Positions 7,366-13,608 of a DNA stretch of 16,186 nucleotides are shown here, one piece after another. Source of the stretch: Bacillota bacterium (GTDB lineage Bacteria; Bacillota; Clostridia; Christensenellales; Aristaeellaceae); assembly GCA_023416655.1 (NCBI GenBank), contig JAEZHK010000025.1:1-16186 (forward strand), read 5' to 3'. The first letter of the stretch is position 1; each line of letters opens with the position of its first letter. The position numbers were made by a program, and so were the translations under genes. The notes beneath the pieces are model-generated. The model had not been told where the DNA came from. It saw only the letters and a list, made by a program, of their open reading frames with translations, and searched no databases.

Positions 7366-8733
7366 ATGCCCACACGCATCCTCAGGAAATATTCGGCGCT
7401 GCCGCGGCGGATCCGCCTGGCCACGTTCCTCGCGGTGATTGTATTGCTCGCGGTGCTTTGCGTAGTGCTGGTCCGCTGCTCCGCGCCGGACCGCACGATA
7501 GAGACCATCGCAAGCGTAACCCCGTCGCCCGCCCCGGAGGCCACCCAACCCGCCGAACAAACCCAGCCCGACGGGGACGAAGGCGAGCAGGGCGGGGACG
7601 CCTCCGCCAAAGCTGCGCCCGAGGACGTGGACATCGAAGCGGACCTGGCCGGAGGGCCGGCCGCGCCCACCGGCGTCAAGCGCGAGGCGGTCATCCGAGC
7701 TTTCGGAGACATCATCATCCACGAACCGCTGTTTAACACCGCCTACGACAAACAGGAAAAAACGTTTGACTTTTCACCGTACTTCTCGCTGATCTCCGAT
7801 TCGCTCGCCAAGGCCGACTACACCATCGGCAACGTTGACGGCCCCATGGGCGGCAAGGGCAGCCGCGGCTACAAGTTCTACCCGCAGTTCAACACGCCGC
7901 CGCACATCCTGCACGCGCTGAAGGAAAGCGGCGTGGACATGCTCACCCTGGCCAACAACCACGCCCTCGACACATTCTTCGACGGCCTGAAGCGCGAAAT
8001 CACAAACGTCGAAAAGGTGGGCATCGACCACGTGGGCGCCTACCGCTCCCAGGCGGAATACGACAAGCCCAAGGTGGTCGAGATCAAGGGCATCCGGGTG
8101 GGCATCACCAACTACACCGTGTCCACCAACAACCTCGAAAACAGTTCCGACCCGGAGGCCACCATCTACGGCCTGCGCACCACGCGCAACTCCAGCCCCA
8201 AAAAGGACATCGCGGCGCTCAAAAAGGCGGGCGCGGAGTTCGTGGTGGTGTTCATGCACTGGGGTGAGGAATACCAGCGAGAAGTGAATTCCTCCCAGAA
8301 GGACATGGCGAGAAAGCTGGTTGCGGCCGGCGCGGACATGGTCGTCGGCGGCCACCCCCATGTGGTGCAGTCCATCGAAGAGGTGTCGGCGAAGGACGCC
8401 GACGGCAAAACGCGCAGCGCACTCGTGGTCTACTCGATGGGCAACTTCCTAAGCGACCAGCGCGCCCGCTACAAGGACAGCGGCATCATCTTCGAGTTCA
8501 CGCTGGTGGACGACGGCTCCGGCGTGGTTCAGGCCGCGTCGCCCCGCTTCATCCCGGTGTACGTGTGGCGCATGAGCGCGGATACGGGGTACGACTACCG
8601 GATCGTCGCCTGCGGCAGCGTCATTGAGAAAAGGCCCGACGGCATGTCCGACGAGGTGTTCAACCGGATCAAGCAGGTGTGGAACGAGCAGAAGAAGCTG
8701 ATTGGGGACGGGGCCAAGATCACGAAAAACTGA
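7366..8733 (+). CDS. CapA/PgsA-family membrane-anchored metallophosphatase-like protein
   Basis: A 455-residue protein. Residues 1-17 are basic, ~18-37 form a membrane anchor without a lipobox, and ~45-105 are a Pro/Ala/acidic extracellular linker. The CapA domain (~108-390) shows GDIIIHE (114-120), NVDGP (156-160), LANNH (195-199), HWGEEY (298-303), GGHPHVVQ (328-335) and YSMGNF (356-361). These are the metal and active-site motifs of the family, related to calcineurin-like phosphoesterases. CapA/PgsA proteins take part in poly-gamma-glutamate or capsule export and in other envelope roles, but no capB/capC genes are nearby, so poly-glutamate synthesis is not supported. ATG 7366 follows GGAG at 8 bases and sits 31 bases after an extended -10 promoter. 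Motifs are complete, so it is probably active; its substrate is unknown. Confidence 0.85.
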   Translation: MPTRILRKYSALPRRIRLATFLAVIVLLAVLCVVLVRCSAPDRTIETIASVTPSPAPEATQPAEQTQPDGDEGEQGGDASAKAAPEDVDIEADLAGGPAAPTGVKREAVIRAFGDIIIHEPLFNTAYDKQEKTFDFSPYFSLISDSLAKADYTIGNVDGPMGGKGSRGYKFYPQFNTPPHILHALKESGVDMLTLANNHALDTFFDGLKREITNVEKVGIDHVGAYRSQAEYDKPKVVEIKGIRVGITNYTVSTNNLENSSDPEATIYGLRTTRNSSPKKDIAALKKAGAEFVVVFMHWGEEYQREVNSSQKDMARKLVAAGADMVVGGHPHVVQSIEEVSAKDADGKTRSALVVYSMGNFLSDQRARYKDSGIIFEFTLVDDGSGVVQAASPRFIPVYVWRMSADTGYDYRIVACGSVIEKRPDGMSDEVFNRIKQVWNEQKKLIGDGAKITKN

Positions 8734-8751
8734 CCTTCGGAAGGTTAATAT

Positions 8752-8795
8752 CAGGCGGCGCAGCGCCCGACCGCGTTTGATTTTACGCCCGCCTG
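8752..8795 (+). terminator. Weak hairpin after the capA-like gene
   Basis: CAGGCGGCG (8752-8760) pairs with CGCCCGCCTG (8786-8795) with one bulge. It lies 18 bases after the stop and no T-run follows, so it may only be a 3' stabilising hairpin. A TATCAT box at 8798-8803 directly follows and could be a -10 for the next operon, but I see no good -35. Confidence 0.3.
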
Positions 8796-8882
8796 GGTAT
8801 CATCACAATACTTTACCGGCCGGCAAAAACCGGTCGTATCCTGGCAGCGGAGCGCATACAATCCCCCAGGGAGGTGTGTGCG

Positions 8883-9104
8883 TTGCGGGAAGATGTGGTT
8901 CGGGAAGGCGAGGGCCTGGACGCGCTGTCGGCGAGACTCCATGTGCCGGGGTGCATGCTGCTCCGGGCAAACAAGCTGTACAGCCCCTCGTGGCTCCTGC
9001 CGGGCCGCGTGATTCGGGTGCCGGAGGACGGCTTCTGCCGGGAGGACGACTTTCCCTGTCCGGTGGAGGCGCTGGATGAAACTGCCCGGGAGGACAGAAA
9101 TTGA
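8883..9104 (+). CDS. Small single-LysM-domain protein
   Basis: A 73-residue protein. Residues ~5-50 read as one LysM module: VREGEGLDALSARLHVP, a central ANKLYSPSWLLPG, and an ending GRVIRVPEDG. LysM binds N-acetylglucosamine-containing glycans such as peptidoglycan. There is no signal peptide or membrane segment, so how it would reach the wall is unclear. It contains three cysteines (GCML, FCRE, PCPV). The TTG start at 8883 is chosen because GGGAGG lies 8 bases upstream; the alternative GTG at 8874 overlaps that site. Its stop overlaps the mutY TTG start, so the two are translationally coupled. The coupling may be fortuitous or reflect sporulation-time expression, which I cannot decide. Confidence 0.75.
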   Translation: MREDVVREGEGLDALSARLHVPGCMLLRANKLYSPSWLLPGRVIRVPEDGFCREDDFPCPVEALDETAREDRN

Positions 9105-10150
9105 CCGAGTTTGCCAGGAACCTGCTCGACTGGTACGACAAAAACGCGCGGGACCTGCCGTGGCGGCTGGAAAAGGACCCTTACCGGGTCTGGCTGTCGG
9201 AGGTCATGCTGCAGCAGACGCGCGCGGACACCGTGGTCCGCTACTACCGTTCGTTTCTTGAGCGCTTCCCGACGGCCCAGGCGCTGGCGGGGGCCGATGC
9301 CGTGGAGGTACTTAAACTCTGGGAGGGCCTGGGCTACTATTCCCGGGCGAGGAACCTCCTGAAGGCGGCAAGGCAGGTGGCCGAGGCGGGCGGCTTCCCG
9401 AGGGACTGTAAGGGCCTTCGGAGTCTTCCGGGCGTGGGCGAATACACCGCGGGCGCGATTGCGTCCATCGCCTTCAATCTTCCGGAACCCGCCGTTGACG
9501 GCAATCAGATTCGCGTGCTCAGCCGGGCGTTCGGCGTCCGGGTGAACGCGGCTTCGCCGGAAGGAAAGCGCGCGCTGCGCGGGGCGGCGCTCTCGGCGAT
9601 CCCCCCGGAGCGTCCGGGCGACTTCAACCAGGCGATGATGGGGCTGGGCGCGCTCATCTGTACGCCCCGGCCCGACTGCGATTCCTGCCCGGTGCGGGCC
9701 GAATGCGACGCGTTCCGGGCGGGCGACGCCCTGTCTCTGCCGGTGCTGCCCCCCAAGGCGTCCAAGCGGGACGAGCAGCGGGCGGTGGCGATGGTCTTTC
9801 GGAACAATGCGGTGCTGGTCCGGCGCAGGCCGGACGAGGGGCTGCTGCCCGGGCTCTATGAGTTCCCAAGCTTCCCCGGCGCGAGGACCCCTGCAGAAGT
9901 GCGGGAGGGCCTCCGGGAACTGGGCGTCGAACCGGAGGACCTGACCCCCACGGGCGGCGCGCGCCACGTGTTCACCCACCTGGTCTGGCGGATGGACGGC
10001 TGGACCTGCGAGGCCAAGTCCTCGGACGAGGGCGAATTTGTGGAGGCGGAGGCGCTTAAGGCGCTCCCCTTCCCCACCGCGCTGCGTACCTTCCGGGAAA
10101 AATCGCTGAAAGCGCTAGAAGAAAGGTCTCGCCGCAACCCGGATTCATGA
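9101..10150 (+). CDS. mutY: A/G-specific adenine DNA glycosylase MutY
   Basis: A 349-residue base-excision repair enzyme that removes adenine mispaired with 8-oxoguanine. The HhH-GPD domain shows SEVMLQQTR with catalytic Glu34, hairpin LPGVGEYTAGA (109-119, Tyr115) and VDGNQIRVLSR with Asp133. The [4Fe-4S] ligands are Cys187, 193, 196 and 202, spaced Cx5Cx2Cx5C, one residue shorter in the first gap than the classical Cx6Cx2Cx5C. Residues ~225-345 form the NUDIX-like C-terminal domain that recognises 8-oxoG, with FTH (291-293) in place of the usual FSH loop. The TTG start at 9101 overlaps the preceding stop as TTGA and follows GGGAGG at 7 bases. Length is normal. Confidence 0.93.
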   Translation: MTEFARNLLDWYDKNARDLPWRLEKDPYRVWLSEVMLQQTRADTVVRYYRSFLERFPTAQALAGADAVEVLKLWEGLGYYSRARNLLKAARQVAEAGGFPRDCKGLRSLPGVGEYTAGAIASIAFNLPEPAVDGNQIRVLSRAFGVRVNAASPEGKRALRGAALSAIPPERPGDFNQAMMGLGALICTPRPDCDSCPVRAECDAFRAGDALSLPVLPPKASKRDEQRAVAMVFRNNAVLVRRRPDEGLLPGLYEFPSFPGARTPAEVREGLRELGVEPEDLTPTGGARHVFTHLVWRMDGWTCEAKSSDEGEFVEAEALKALPFPTALRTFREKSLKALEERSRRNPDS

Positions 10151-10163
10151 AGAGATGACCGCT

Positions 10164-10179
10164 CCGGCCGCCAGGCCGG
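10164..10179 (+). other. Perfect hairpin between mutY and the next gene
   Basis: CCGGCC-GCCA-GGCCGG lies 13 bases after the mutY stop and ~28 bases before the next start. No T-run follows. It could attenuate or stabilise transcripts between the two genes. Confidence 0.35.
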
Positions 10180-10207
10180 GCGCGGGTATTTGGAAAGGGA
10201 TGATCGT

Positions 10208-10756
10208 ATGGCTCTGCTGGGCGGAAACGAGAACGAAAAGATGCGCAAGTCCAACCTCAAGGAGCTCGAGGACAAGCGCATCGCATATGCCGAAGCGCAC
10301 CAGGACTTGAAAATGGACAGCGCGCTGCTCGTGCAGTCTGGCGGAGGCTTCAAAGGCGTGGGCATCGGCCCGGACGGGATCTACCTGATGACCGGACCCG
10401 GCCCCGGCGACGAGGCGGACTTCACGCTGGAGTGCTTTAGCCATTGCAAGGCGCGCCTCAGAGACGAGAAGATCGCCTCAGAAGGCGCGGCGGGCATCCT
10501 GGGGTTTGGCAAAAAGGGCGGCCTGGGCTACACGCTGTCCATCGAAGTCCCGGATAAAACCTTCGAGATCACCTTCGTGTCCGGGTTCAACTTCCTGCTG
10601 GAAGTCACCCCGGCCAAGAAGAACCCGCTCTTTGATACAAAGCGCCGCCCCGGAAACGCCAACATCGTGTGGGACATGCGCTCCATCCCTTACGCCGACA
10701 GCCAGACCACCTTCGCCTGGTGGCACAAGGCGCTCAACGAGTTCGAGATCGAATAG
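10208..10756 (+). CDS. Conserved-looking protein of unknown function, 182 residues
   Basis: I do not recognise this family. It is predicted soluble with no signal peptide or membrane helix. Residues 1-40 are charged and helical (ENEKMRKSNLKELEDKR). From ~45 it alternates short hydrophobic strands with Gly-rich turns (GGGFKGVGIGPDGIYLMTG, then FGKKGGLGYTLSIEVP, FEITFVSGFNFLLEV), suggesting a beta-rich domain, possibly PH-like. It ends with FAWWHKALNEFEIE. ATG 10208 follows AAAGGGA at 7 bases; a TTG 18 bases earlier lacks a site. It follows mutY after 57 bases and has its own strong terminator, so it may be the last gene of the mutY transcript. Confidence 0.75.
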   Translation: MALLGGNENEKMRKSNLKELEDKRIAYAEAHQDLKMDSALLVQSGGGFKGVGIGPDGIYLMTGPGPGDEADFTLECFSHCKARLRDEKIASEGAAGILGFGKKGGLGYTLSIEVPDKTFEITFVSGFNFLLEVTPAKKNPLFDTKRRPGNANIVWDMRSIPYADSQTTFAWWHKALNEFEIE

Positions 10757-10763
10757 CAAACGC

Positions 10764-10801
10764 AAGGCCCCGGAAGCGGATTTCCGGGGCCTTAGACTTT
10801 T
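10764..10801 (+). terminator. Intrinsic terminator (copy A of a duplicated hairpin)
   Basis: A perfect 12-bp GC-rich stem (10764-10775 with 10782-10793) has a 6-base loop and is followed by AGACTTTT. It lies 7 bases after the stop of the 182-residue protein gene. Bases 10765-10793 recur exactly at 11002-11030. Confidence 0.85.
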
Positions 10802-10829
10802 CACAAACCCAGTCGTACCTTCTGCTCGC

Positions 10830-11000
10830 TCCCGGGCTCTAACGCGCCGGGAACGTATCTGTTTCCATAACCAGTGCGCACACTGGTGGAGGAAACAATT
10901 CCTCATGTCAGTGAGCCGCCCGGAAATCCCGCAGGTGTTTGGCTCACGCAGACTTCCTCCCATCGCGTTGAAAAGACGCCCGGCGGATTTTGGGCGCCCC
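10830..11000 (+). ncRNA. Candidate structured RNA between two identical hairpins
   Basis: The gene-free stretch 10802-11001 has several inverted repeats. TCCCGG/CCGGGA pair at 10830-10835 and 10847-10852, and CCAGTG-CGCA-CACTGG at 10871-10886. GAGGAA-ACAA-TTCCTC forms a hairpin at 10889-10904. GTGAGCC/GGCTCAC pair at 10911-10917 and 10941-10947. The GGAGGAA at 10888-10894 can instead pair with TTCCTCC at 10954-10960, enclosing the GTGAGCC stem, so two folds compete. A terminator-like hairpin follows at 11002. The strand is taken from that hairpin. I found no convincing promoter, and no known riboswitch class is recognised. Confidence 0.35.
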
Positions 11001-11001
11001 G

Positions 11002-11036
11002 AGGCCCCGGAAGCGGATTTCCGGGGCCTTTCCTTT
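11002..11036 (+). terminator. Terminator-like hairpin (copy B of the duplicated hairpin)
   Basis: Bases 11002-11030 are identical to 10765-10793, a 29-base near-palindrome, while the sequences on both sides differ. Here TTTCCTTT follows on the plus strand, so it is oriented as a plus-strand terminator although no plus-strand gene precedes it. On the minus strand, downstream of trmO, the hairpin lacks a U-tract. Confidence 0.6.
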
Positions 11037-11096
11037 GGGCCAATGGGATGCGGTGAGGGGAACCGGATGCCCTCCTGGCGCGGCTTCACGCGGGCG

Positions 11097-11567
11097 TCAG
11101 AAGTTGAACTCGCCCGCCCAGTCAAACGCGCCGCTCTCCTCGACGCAGGCTGGCCAATGGGCGCACCAGCCGGGCATCCGGACGTTTCGCACCCGGTCGA
11201 CGGACGGCTGGTAGGGCTTGATGTCCACCACCGGCGTCCCGTGCTCCGCGTCGATCCAGCCAAGTTCCAGCCTATGCTTTGGTTCGTCGAACCCGAGGAG
11301 CGCGCAGGCGGACAGCGCCACGGGGTTGGGCCGGATGGGCGAGCGCGTGGCCAGCACGCCCACCTTCTCCGGGCCGTTCCGGTAGGGTTTCTCCAGCACG
11401 AGGTGGCTGCGGTATTCCTCGCTGTCCAAGAGGTGAAACCACCAGACCACCTGGATGTGGCTGTACTCCTCAAGCCCCAGCGCCGCCTGCGCGTATCTTT
11501 CCTCCAGCTCGATAAAATACCTTCCGTCCTCCACAATCACCCGGCCTATCGGCTTCAACTCCATCAT
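11097..11567 (-). CDS. trmO: tRNA (t6A37) N6-methyltransferase TrmO (TsaA/YaeB family)
   Basis: A 156-residue protein. Family features are MELKPIGRV at the N terminus, LEEYSHIQVVWWFH, the signature VGVLATRSPIRPNPVALSA, and VVDIKPYQPSVD. TrmO uses S-adenosylmethionine to methylate N6-threonylcarbamoyladenosine at position 37 of certain tRNAs, tuning threonine-codon decoding; this is known from E. coli YaeB. Length corresponds to the core domain only, as in many Firmicutes and archaea, without the C-terminal extension of E. coli. Two adjacent ATGs exist (11567 and 11564). The second has better spacing to GGGAGG (7 rather than 4 bases), so the true start may be 11564. A TATCAT box at 11602-11607 may be its -10. 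No clear terminator follows. Confidence 0.88.
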   Translation of the reverse strand: MMELKPIGRVIVEDGRYFIELEERYAQAALGLEEYSHIQVVWWFHLLDSEEYRSHLVLEKPYRNGPEKVGVLATRSPIRPNPVALSACALLGFDEPKHRLELGWIDAEHGTPVVDIKPYQPSVDRVRNVRMPGWCAHWPACVEESGAFDWAGEFNF

Positions 11568-11642
11568 GGTCCCTCCCTAATTCCTGTTTGCCTCCATATT
11601 CATGATACAGGAAAAGCCGTCCGGCCGCGTGACCGATCGTGC

Positions 11643-11671
11643 TTCAATTCCCGGGCCGAATGTGGTAAAAT
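11643..11671 (+). promoter_or_regulatory. Promoter of the effector-binding/AraC gene pair
   Basis: TAAAAT (11666-11671) is preceded by TGG, an extended -10 like that of the capA-like gene, and 17 bases upstream is TTCAAT, a weak -35. The next ATG is 39 bases downstream with GGGAGG in between. Confidence 0.5.
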
Positions 11672-11709
11672 GAGGAATCAACCGACCAATCCTGCCTTGG
11701 GAGGGTTAT

Positions 11710-12216
11710 ATGCGCGCAGAACTCGTGACCCTGGCGCCCATGCTGCTGGGCGGCCTGAGCTACTTCGGCGACCCGCTCAGCGTCAAGGGCGGGTGGGACT
11801 CGGAAAACGAAATCGGCAACACCTGGCGAAGGTACATGGCGTGGCTCGAGGAGAACCCGTCCCGACCTTACGCCCTCGGGAAGGGCGTGATGTACGAAGT
11901 CCACGTCTACGGCCCTGAGACCGAGCGGAAGGGGTATTTCGAGGTGTTCGTGGGCGAGGAGGTCTCGTCCCACGACCTGCCCGTCGAACTCAATGCCAAG
12001 CGGATCCCGGGCGGCGAATACCTGAAGATCGCGCTCACGGGCGGAGAAATTTCCGGCGACTGGTGGAAGGATCTGGACACGCTCATCCTGCCCGAGCGCG
12101 GGCTTGCACGGCGCGGCGCGCACCTGATCGAAGCCTACGACAGCCGCTTCAAGGGCATGGACCGGATCAATGAATCCGAGCTGGACATCTACCTTCCCGT
12201 CCGGGCGCGGCCATGA
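11710..12216 (+). CDS. Stand-alone GyrI-like effector-binding domain protein
   Basis: A 168-residue soluble protein matching the GyrI-like/AraC-effector-binding fold found at the C terminus of Rob and BmrR and in free-standing proteins such as Cass2. Supporting text is LVTLAPMLLGGLSYFGDP at the start, GKGVMYEVHVYGPE, FEVFVGEEV, IPGGEYLKIALTGGE, and the family-typical ending ELDIYLPV. These domains bind hydrophobic or cationic small molecules or drugs. The acidic residues (EE at 92-93) and aromatic residues could line such a pocket, but the ligand cannot be predicted. ATG 11710 follows GGGAGGG at ~5 bases. Its stop overlaps the start of the AraC gene (ATGA), so both are made together and may interact. 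Confidence 0.82.
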   Translation: MRAELVTLAPMLLGGLSYFGDPLSVKGGWDSENEIGNTWRRYMAWLEENPSRPYALGKGVMYEVHVYGPETERKGYFEVFVGEEVSSHDLPVELNAKRIPGGEYLKIALTGGEISGDWWKDLDTLILPERGLARRGAHLIEAYDSRFKGMDRINESELDIYLPVRARP

Positions 12217-12941
12217 CCGGCGTTGAGGCGGTCCTCGAGGCCATCCGCTTCATCGAGGCCAACCTCGAGGAGGAGATCGGCGTCATCGACGTGGCAAGCG
12301 CCGTGAACTTCTCTCAGTTCTACTTCTCCCGGCTGTTCTCGCGCTGCGCCCGCATATCGGTCTATGACTACATCCTCAGGCGGAAGCTCTCCGAATCGTA
12401 CAAGGTGCTCTTCCGGGGCCGCGAGCGGGTGATCGACCTCGCGGTCCGCTTCGGCTTCCAGTCGGGCGAGGGCTACGCCCGGGCCTTCCGGAAGTTGTTC
12501 GGCGAAAACCCCAGCGAGGCCGAAGTGTACAAACCCTTCGATGTGTATGAACCGATTGACTACGAATACCTGACGTTTCTTGACGGCTTGGACGCGGAAC
12601 CGATCGGCCATCCGGCAGCGCATTGCCATTTCAGGTTGGAGCGTACGGCGGATCTGGACGCGGAGGGAGACTTCCTCGTCATGCTGGACGGCGGACACCT
12701 GAAAGCCGTCCGGGCGGTCTATGGCGGTCGGGCCGGGCAAAGGCCGGAGCGCGCGCTTTCCTACCGGCTGGATGGGCTGACGCATAAACTGCGCATCCGC
12801 CACCGGGACGTAAAATGCGCCTTCCGCTATTTCACGGACAACGTCTACGACGCGGCGGAGATGCGAAGCGATTACATTCTGATCAAAAAGGGCGTGGGTT
12901 TCCTCGATTTCCTCGTCCCGTCCGGCGAACCCACCCAGTAA
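12213..12941 (+). CDS. AraC-family transcriptional regulator with N-terminal HTH
   Basis: A 242-residue regulator. Residues 1-108 hold the double helix-turn-helix of the AraC/MarA/Rob type: IRFIEANLEEEIGVIDVAS, FSQFYFSRLFSRC, YILRRKLSES, IDLAVRFGFQSGEGYARAF, then RKLFGENPSE. Having the HTH at the N terminus resembles Rob and TetD rather than classical AraC. Residues ~115-242 form a second domain that I do not recognise, ending GVGFLDFLVPSGEP. ATG 12213 overlaps the preceding effector-binding gene by four bases. The pair looks like a Rob-type sensor split into a DNA-binding and a ligand-binding protein, probably regulating itself or the divergent gene; target genes are unknown. I see no U-tract terminator in its own direction. 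Confidence 0.85.
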   Translation: MTGVEAVLEAIRFIEANLEEEIGVIDVASAVNFSQFYFSRLFSRCARISVYDYILRRKLSESYKVLFRGRERVIDLAVRFGFQSGEGYARAFRKLFGENPSEAEVYKPFDVYEPIDYEYLTFLDGLDAEPIGHPAAHCHFRLERTADLDAEGDFLVMLDGGHLKAVRAVYGGRAGQRPERALSYRLDGLTHKLRIRHRDVKCAFRYFTDNVYDAAEMRSDYILIKKGVGFLDFLVPSGEPTQ

Positions 12942-12949
12942 CGGAACCC

Positions 12950-12985
12950 AAAAAACAACCCCCGCGGCCTGAAGACCGCAAGGGG
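12950..12985 (-). terminator. Second (distal) terminator of the minus-strand importer unit
   Basis: On the minus strand CCCC..GCGG pairs with CCGC..GGGG (12960-12985, with a 2-base bulge) and is followed by TTGTTTTTT. It sits just past another terminator and would also block antisense transcription into the AraC gene. Confidence 0.6.
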
Positions 12986-12991
12986 CCTGAC

Positions 12992-13031
12992 AAAAAAAAC
13001 GCCAGAGAACCTCATTGGGCTCTCCGGCGTT
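12992..13031 (-). terminator. Primary terminator of the minus-strand importer unit
   Basis: On the minus strand AACGCCGGAGAG (13020-13031) pairs with CTCTGGCGTT (12998-13007) with a 2-base bulge and is followed by a run of eight T. It starts 7 bases past the stop of the secreted 163-residue protein gene. Confidence 0.85.
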
Positions 13032-13038
13032 AAACTTC

Positions 13039-13530
13039 CTATTCGTCCGGCACGACCACCAGGGTGCCCGGGTCGTAGGGCTCGTTCCACACGGCGGCGT
13101 CGTCCTGCTTGACCGACTTCATCACTTCGCCCCAGCTGGCGGCCTTGTAGCCGTCGAACTGCTCGCCGTCTGAGGAGGACAGCACCAGCGCCTCCACGTC
13201 GCGGCTCACCGGCTCTTCCACCGGAATGGCCAGGTAGAGCTTCTTGCTCTTGTGGTAGCACACGGCCACATCGGTCTGCACCGTCTGGGTCAGCACGCTG
13301 TCCAGCTCGAAGCATACGAAGTCCTCAAACTCCGACTCGCTGGGCGGCTCGACAAAGTTCAGCTTATCCAGCGCCTTTTGATATTCGCCGTAGCTGATCA
13401 TGGTCAGCGCGTCCTTGGCGTCCTGAAACAGCGCCTCGTCCAAATCCTTGGCGCTGGCGATCACGGGGAACCCCGCGAGAAGCGCCGCGCACAGGAGAAA
13501 CGCCGCCCACCGTCTGCCGTCAAAGCGCAT
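13039..13530 (-). CDS. Small secreted protein of unknown function
   Basis: A 163-residue protein with a signal peptide (residues ~1-27: MRFDGRRW, hydrophobic core, ASA) and predicted cleavage before KDLDEAL. The mature part is acidic, starts with a helical segment (LFQDAKDALTMISYGEYQKAL) and continues with mixed strands (VAVCYHKSKKLYLAIPVEEP, SRDVEALVLSSSDGEQFDG). It has two cysteines (FVCFEL, AVCYH), possibly a disulfide. No family is recognised. The ATG follows AAGGA at a long spacing (11 bases). It lies 78 bases after the ABC ATPase gene on the same strand with no convincing terminator or promoter between, so it may belong to that operon; two tandem terminators follow it. Confidence 0.7.
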   Translation of the reverse strand: MRFDGRRWAAFLLCAALLAGFPVIASAKDLDEALFQDAKDALTMISYGEYQKALDKLNFVEPPSESEFEDFVCFELDSVLTQTVQTDVAVCYHKSKKLYLAIPVEEPVSRDVEALVLSSSDGEQFDGYKAASWGEVMKSVKQDDAAVWNEPYDPGTLVVVPDE

Positions 13531-13608
13531 GGTCAGTCACATCCTTGCCCATTGGTAACACTTTGACGTAATCGGCTCCCGTCCGGTTGCAGCGGGCGGA
13601 AAATTCTT

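Noticed and set aside
7366..8733. Poly-gamma-glutamate synthesis locus
   Set aside because: Only a CapA-like protein is present; no CapB ligase or CapC neighbour is in the window.
10874..11056. 60-codon plus-strand ORF in the structured intergenic region
   Set aside because: It runs through the duplicated terminator hairpin, has no ribosome site, and has no protein-like composition.
10478..11536. Minus-strand ORF of 352 codons and plus-strand ORF 10506-11918 spanning several genes
   Set aside because: Both cross real genes and the structured intergenic region; the repeated RPRKSASGA text comes from the duplicated hairpin, not a protein repeat.
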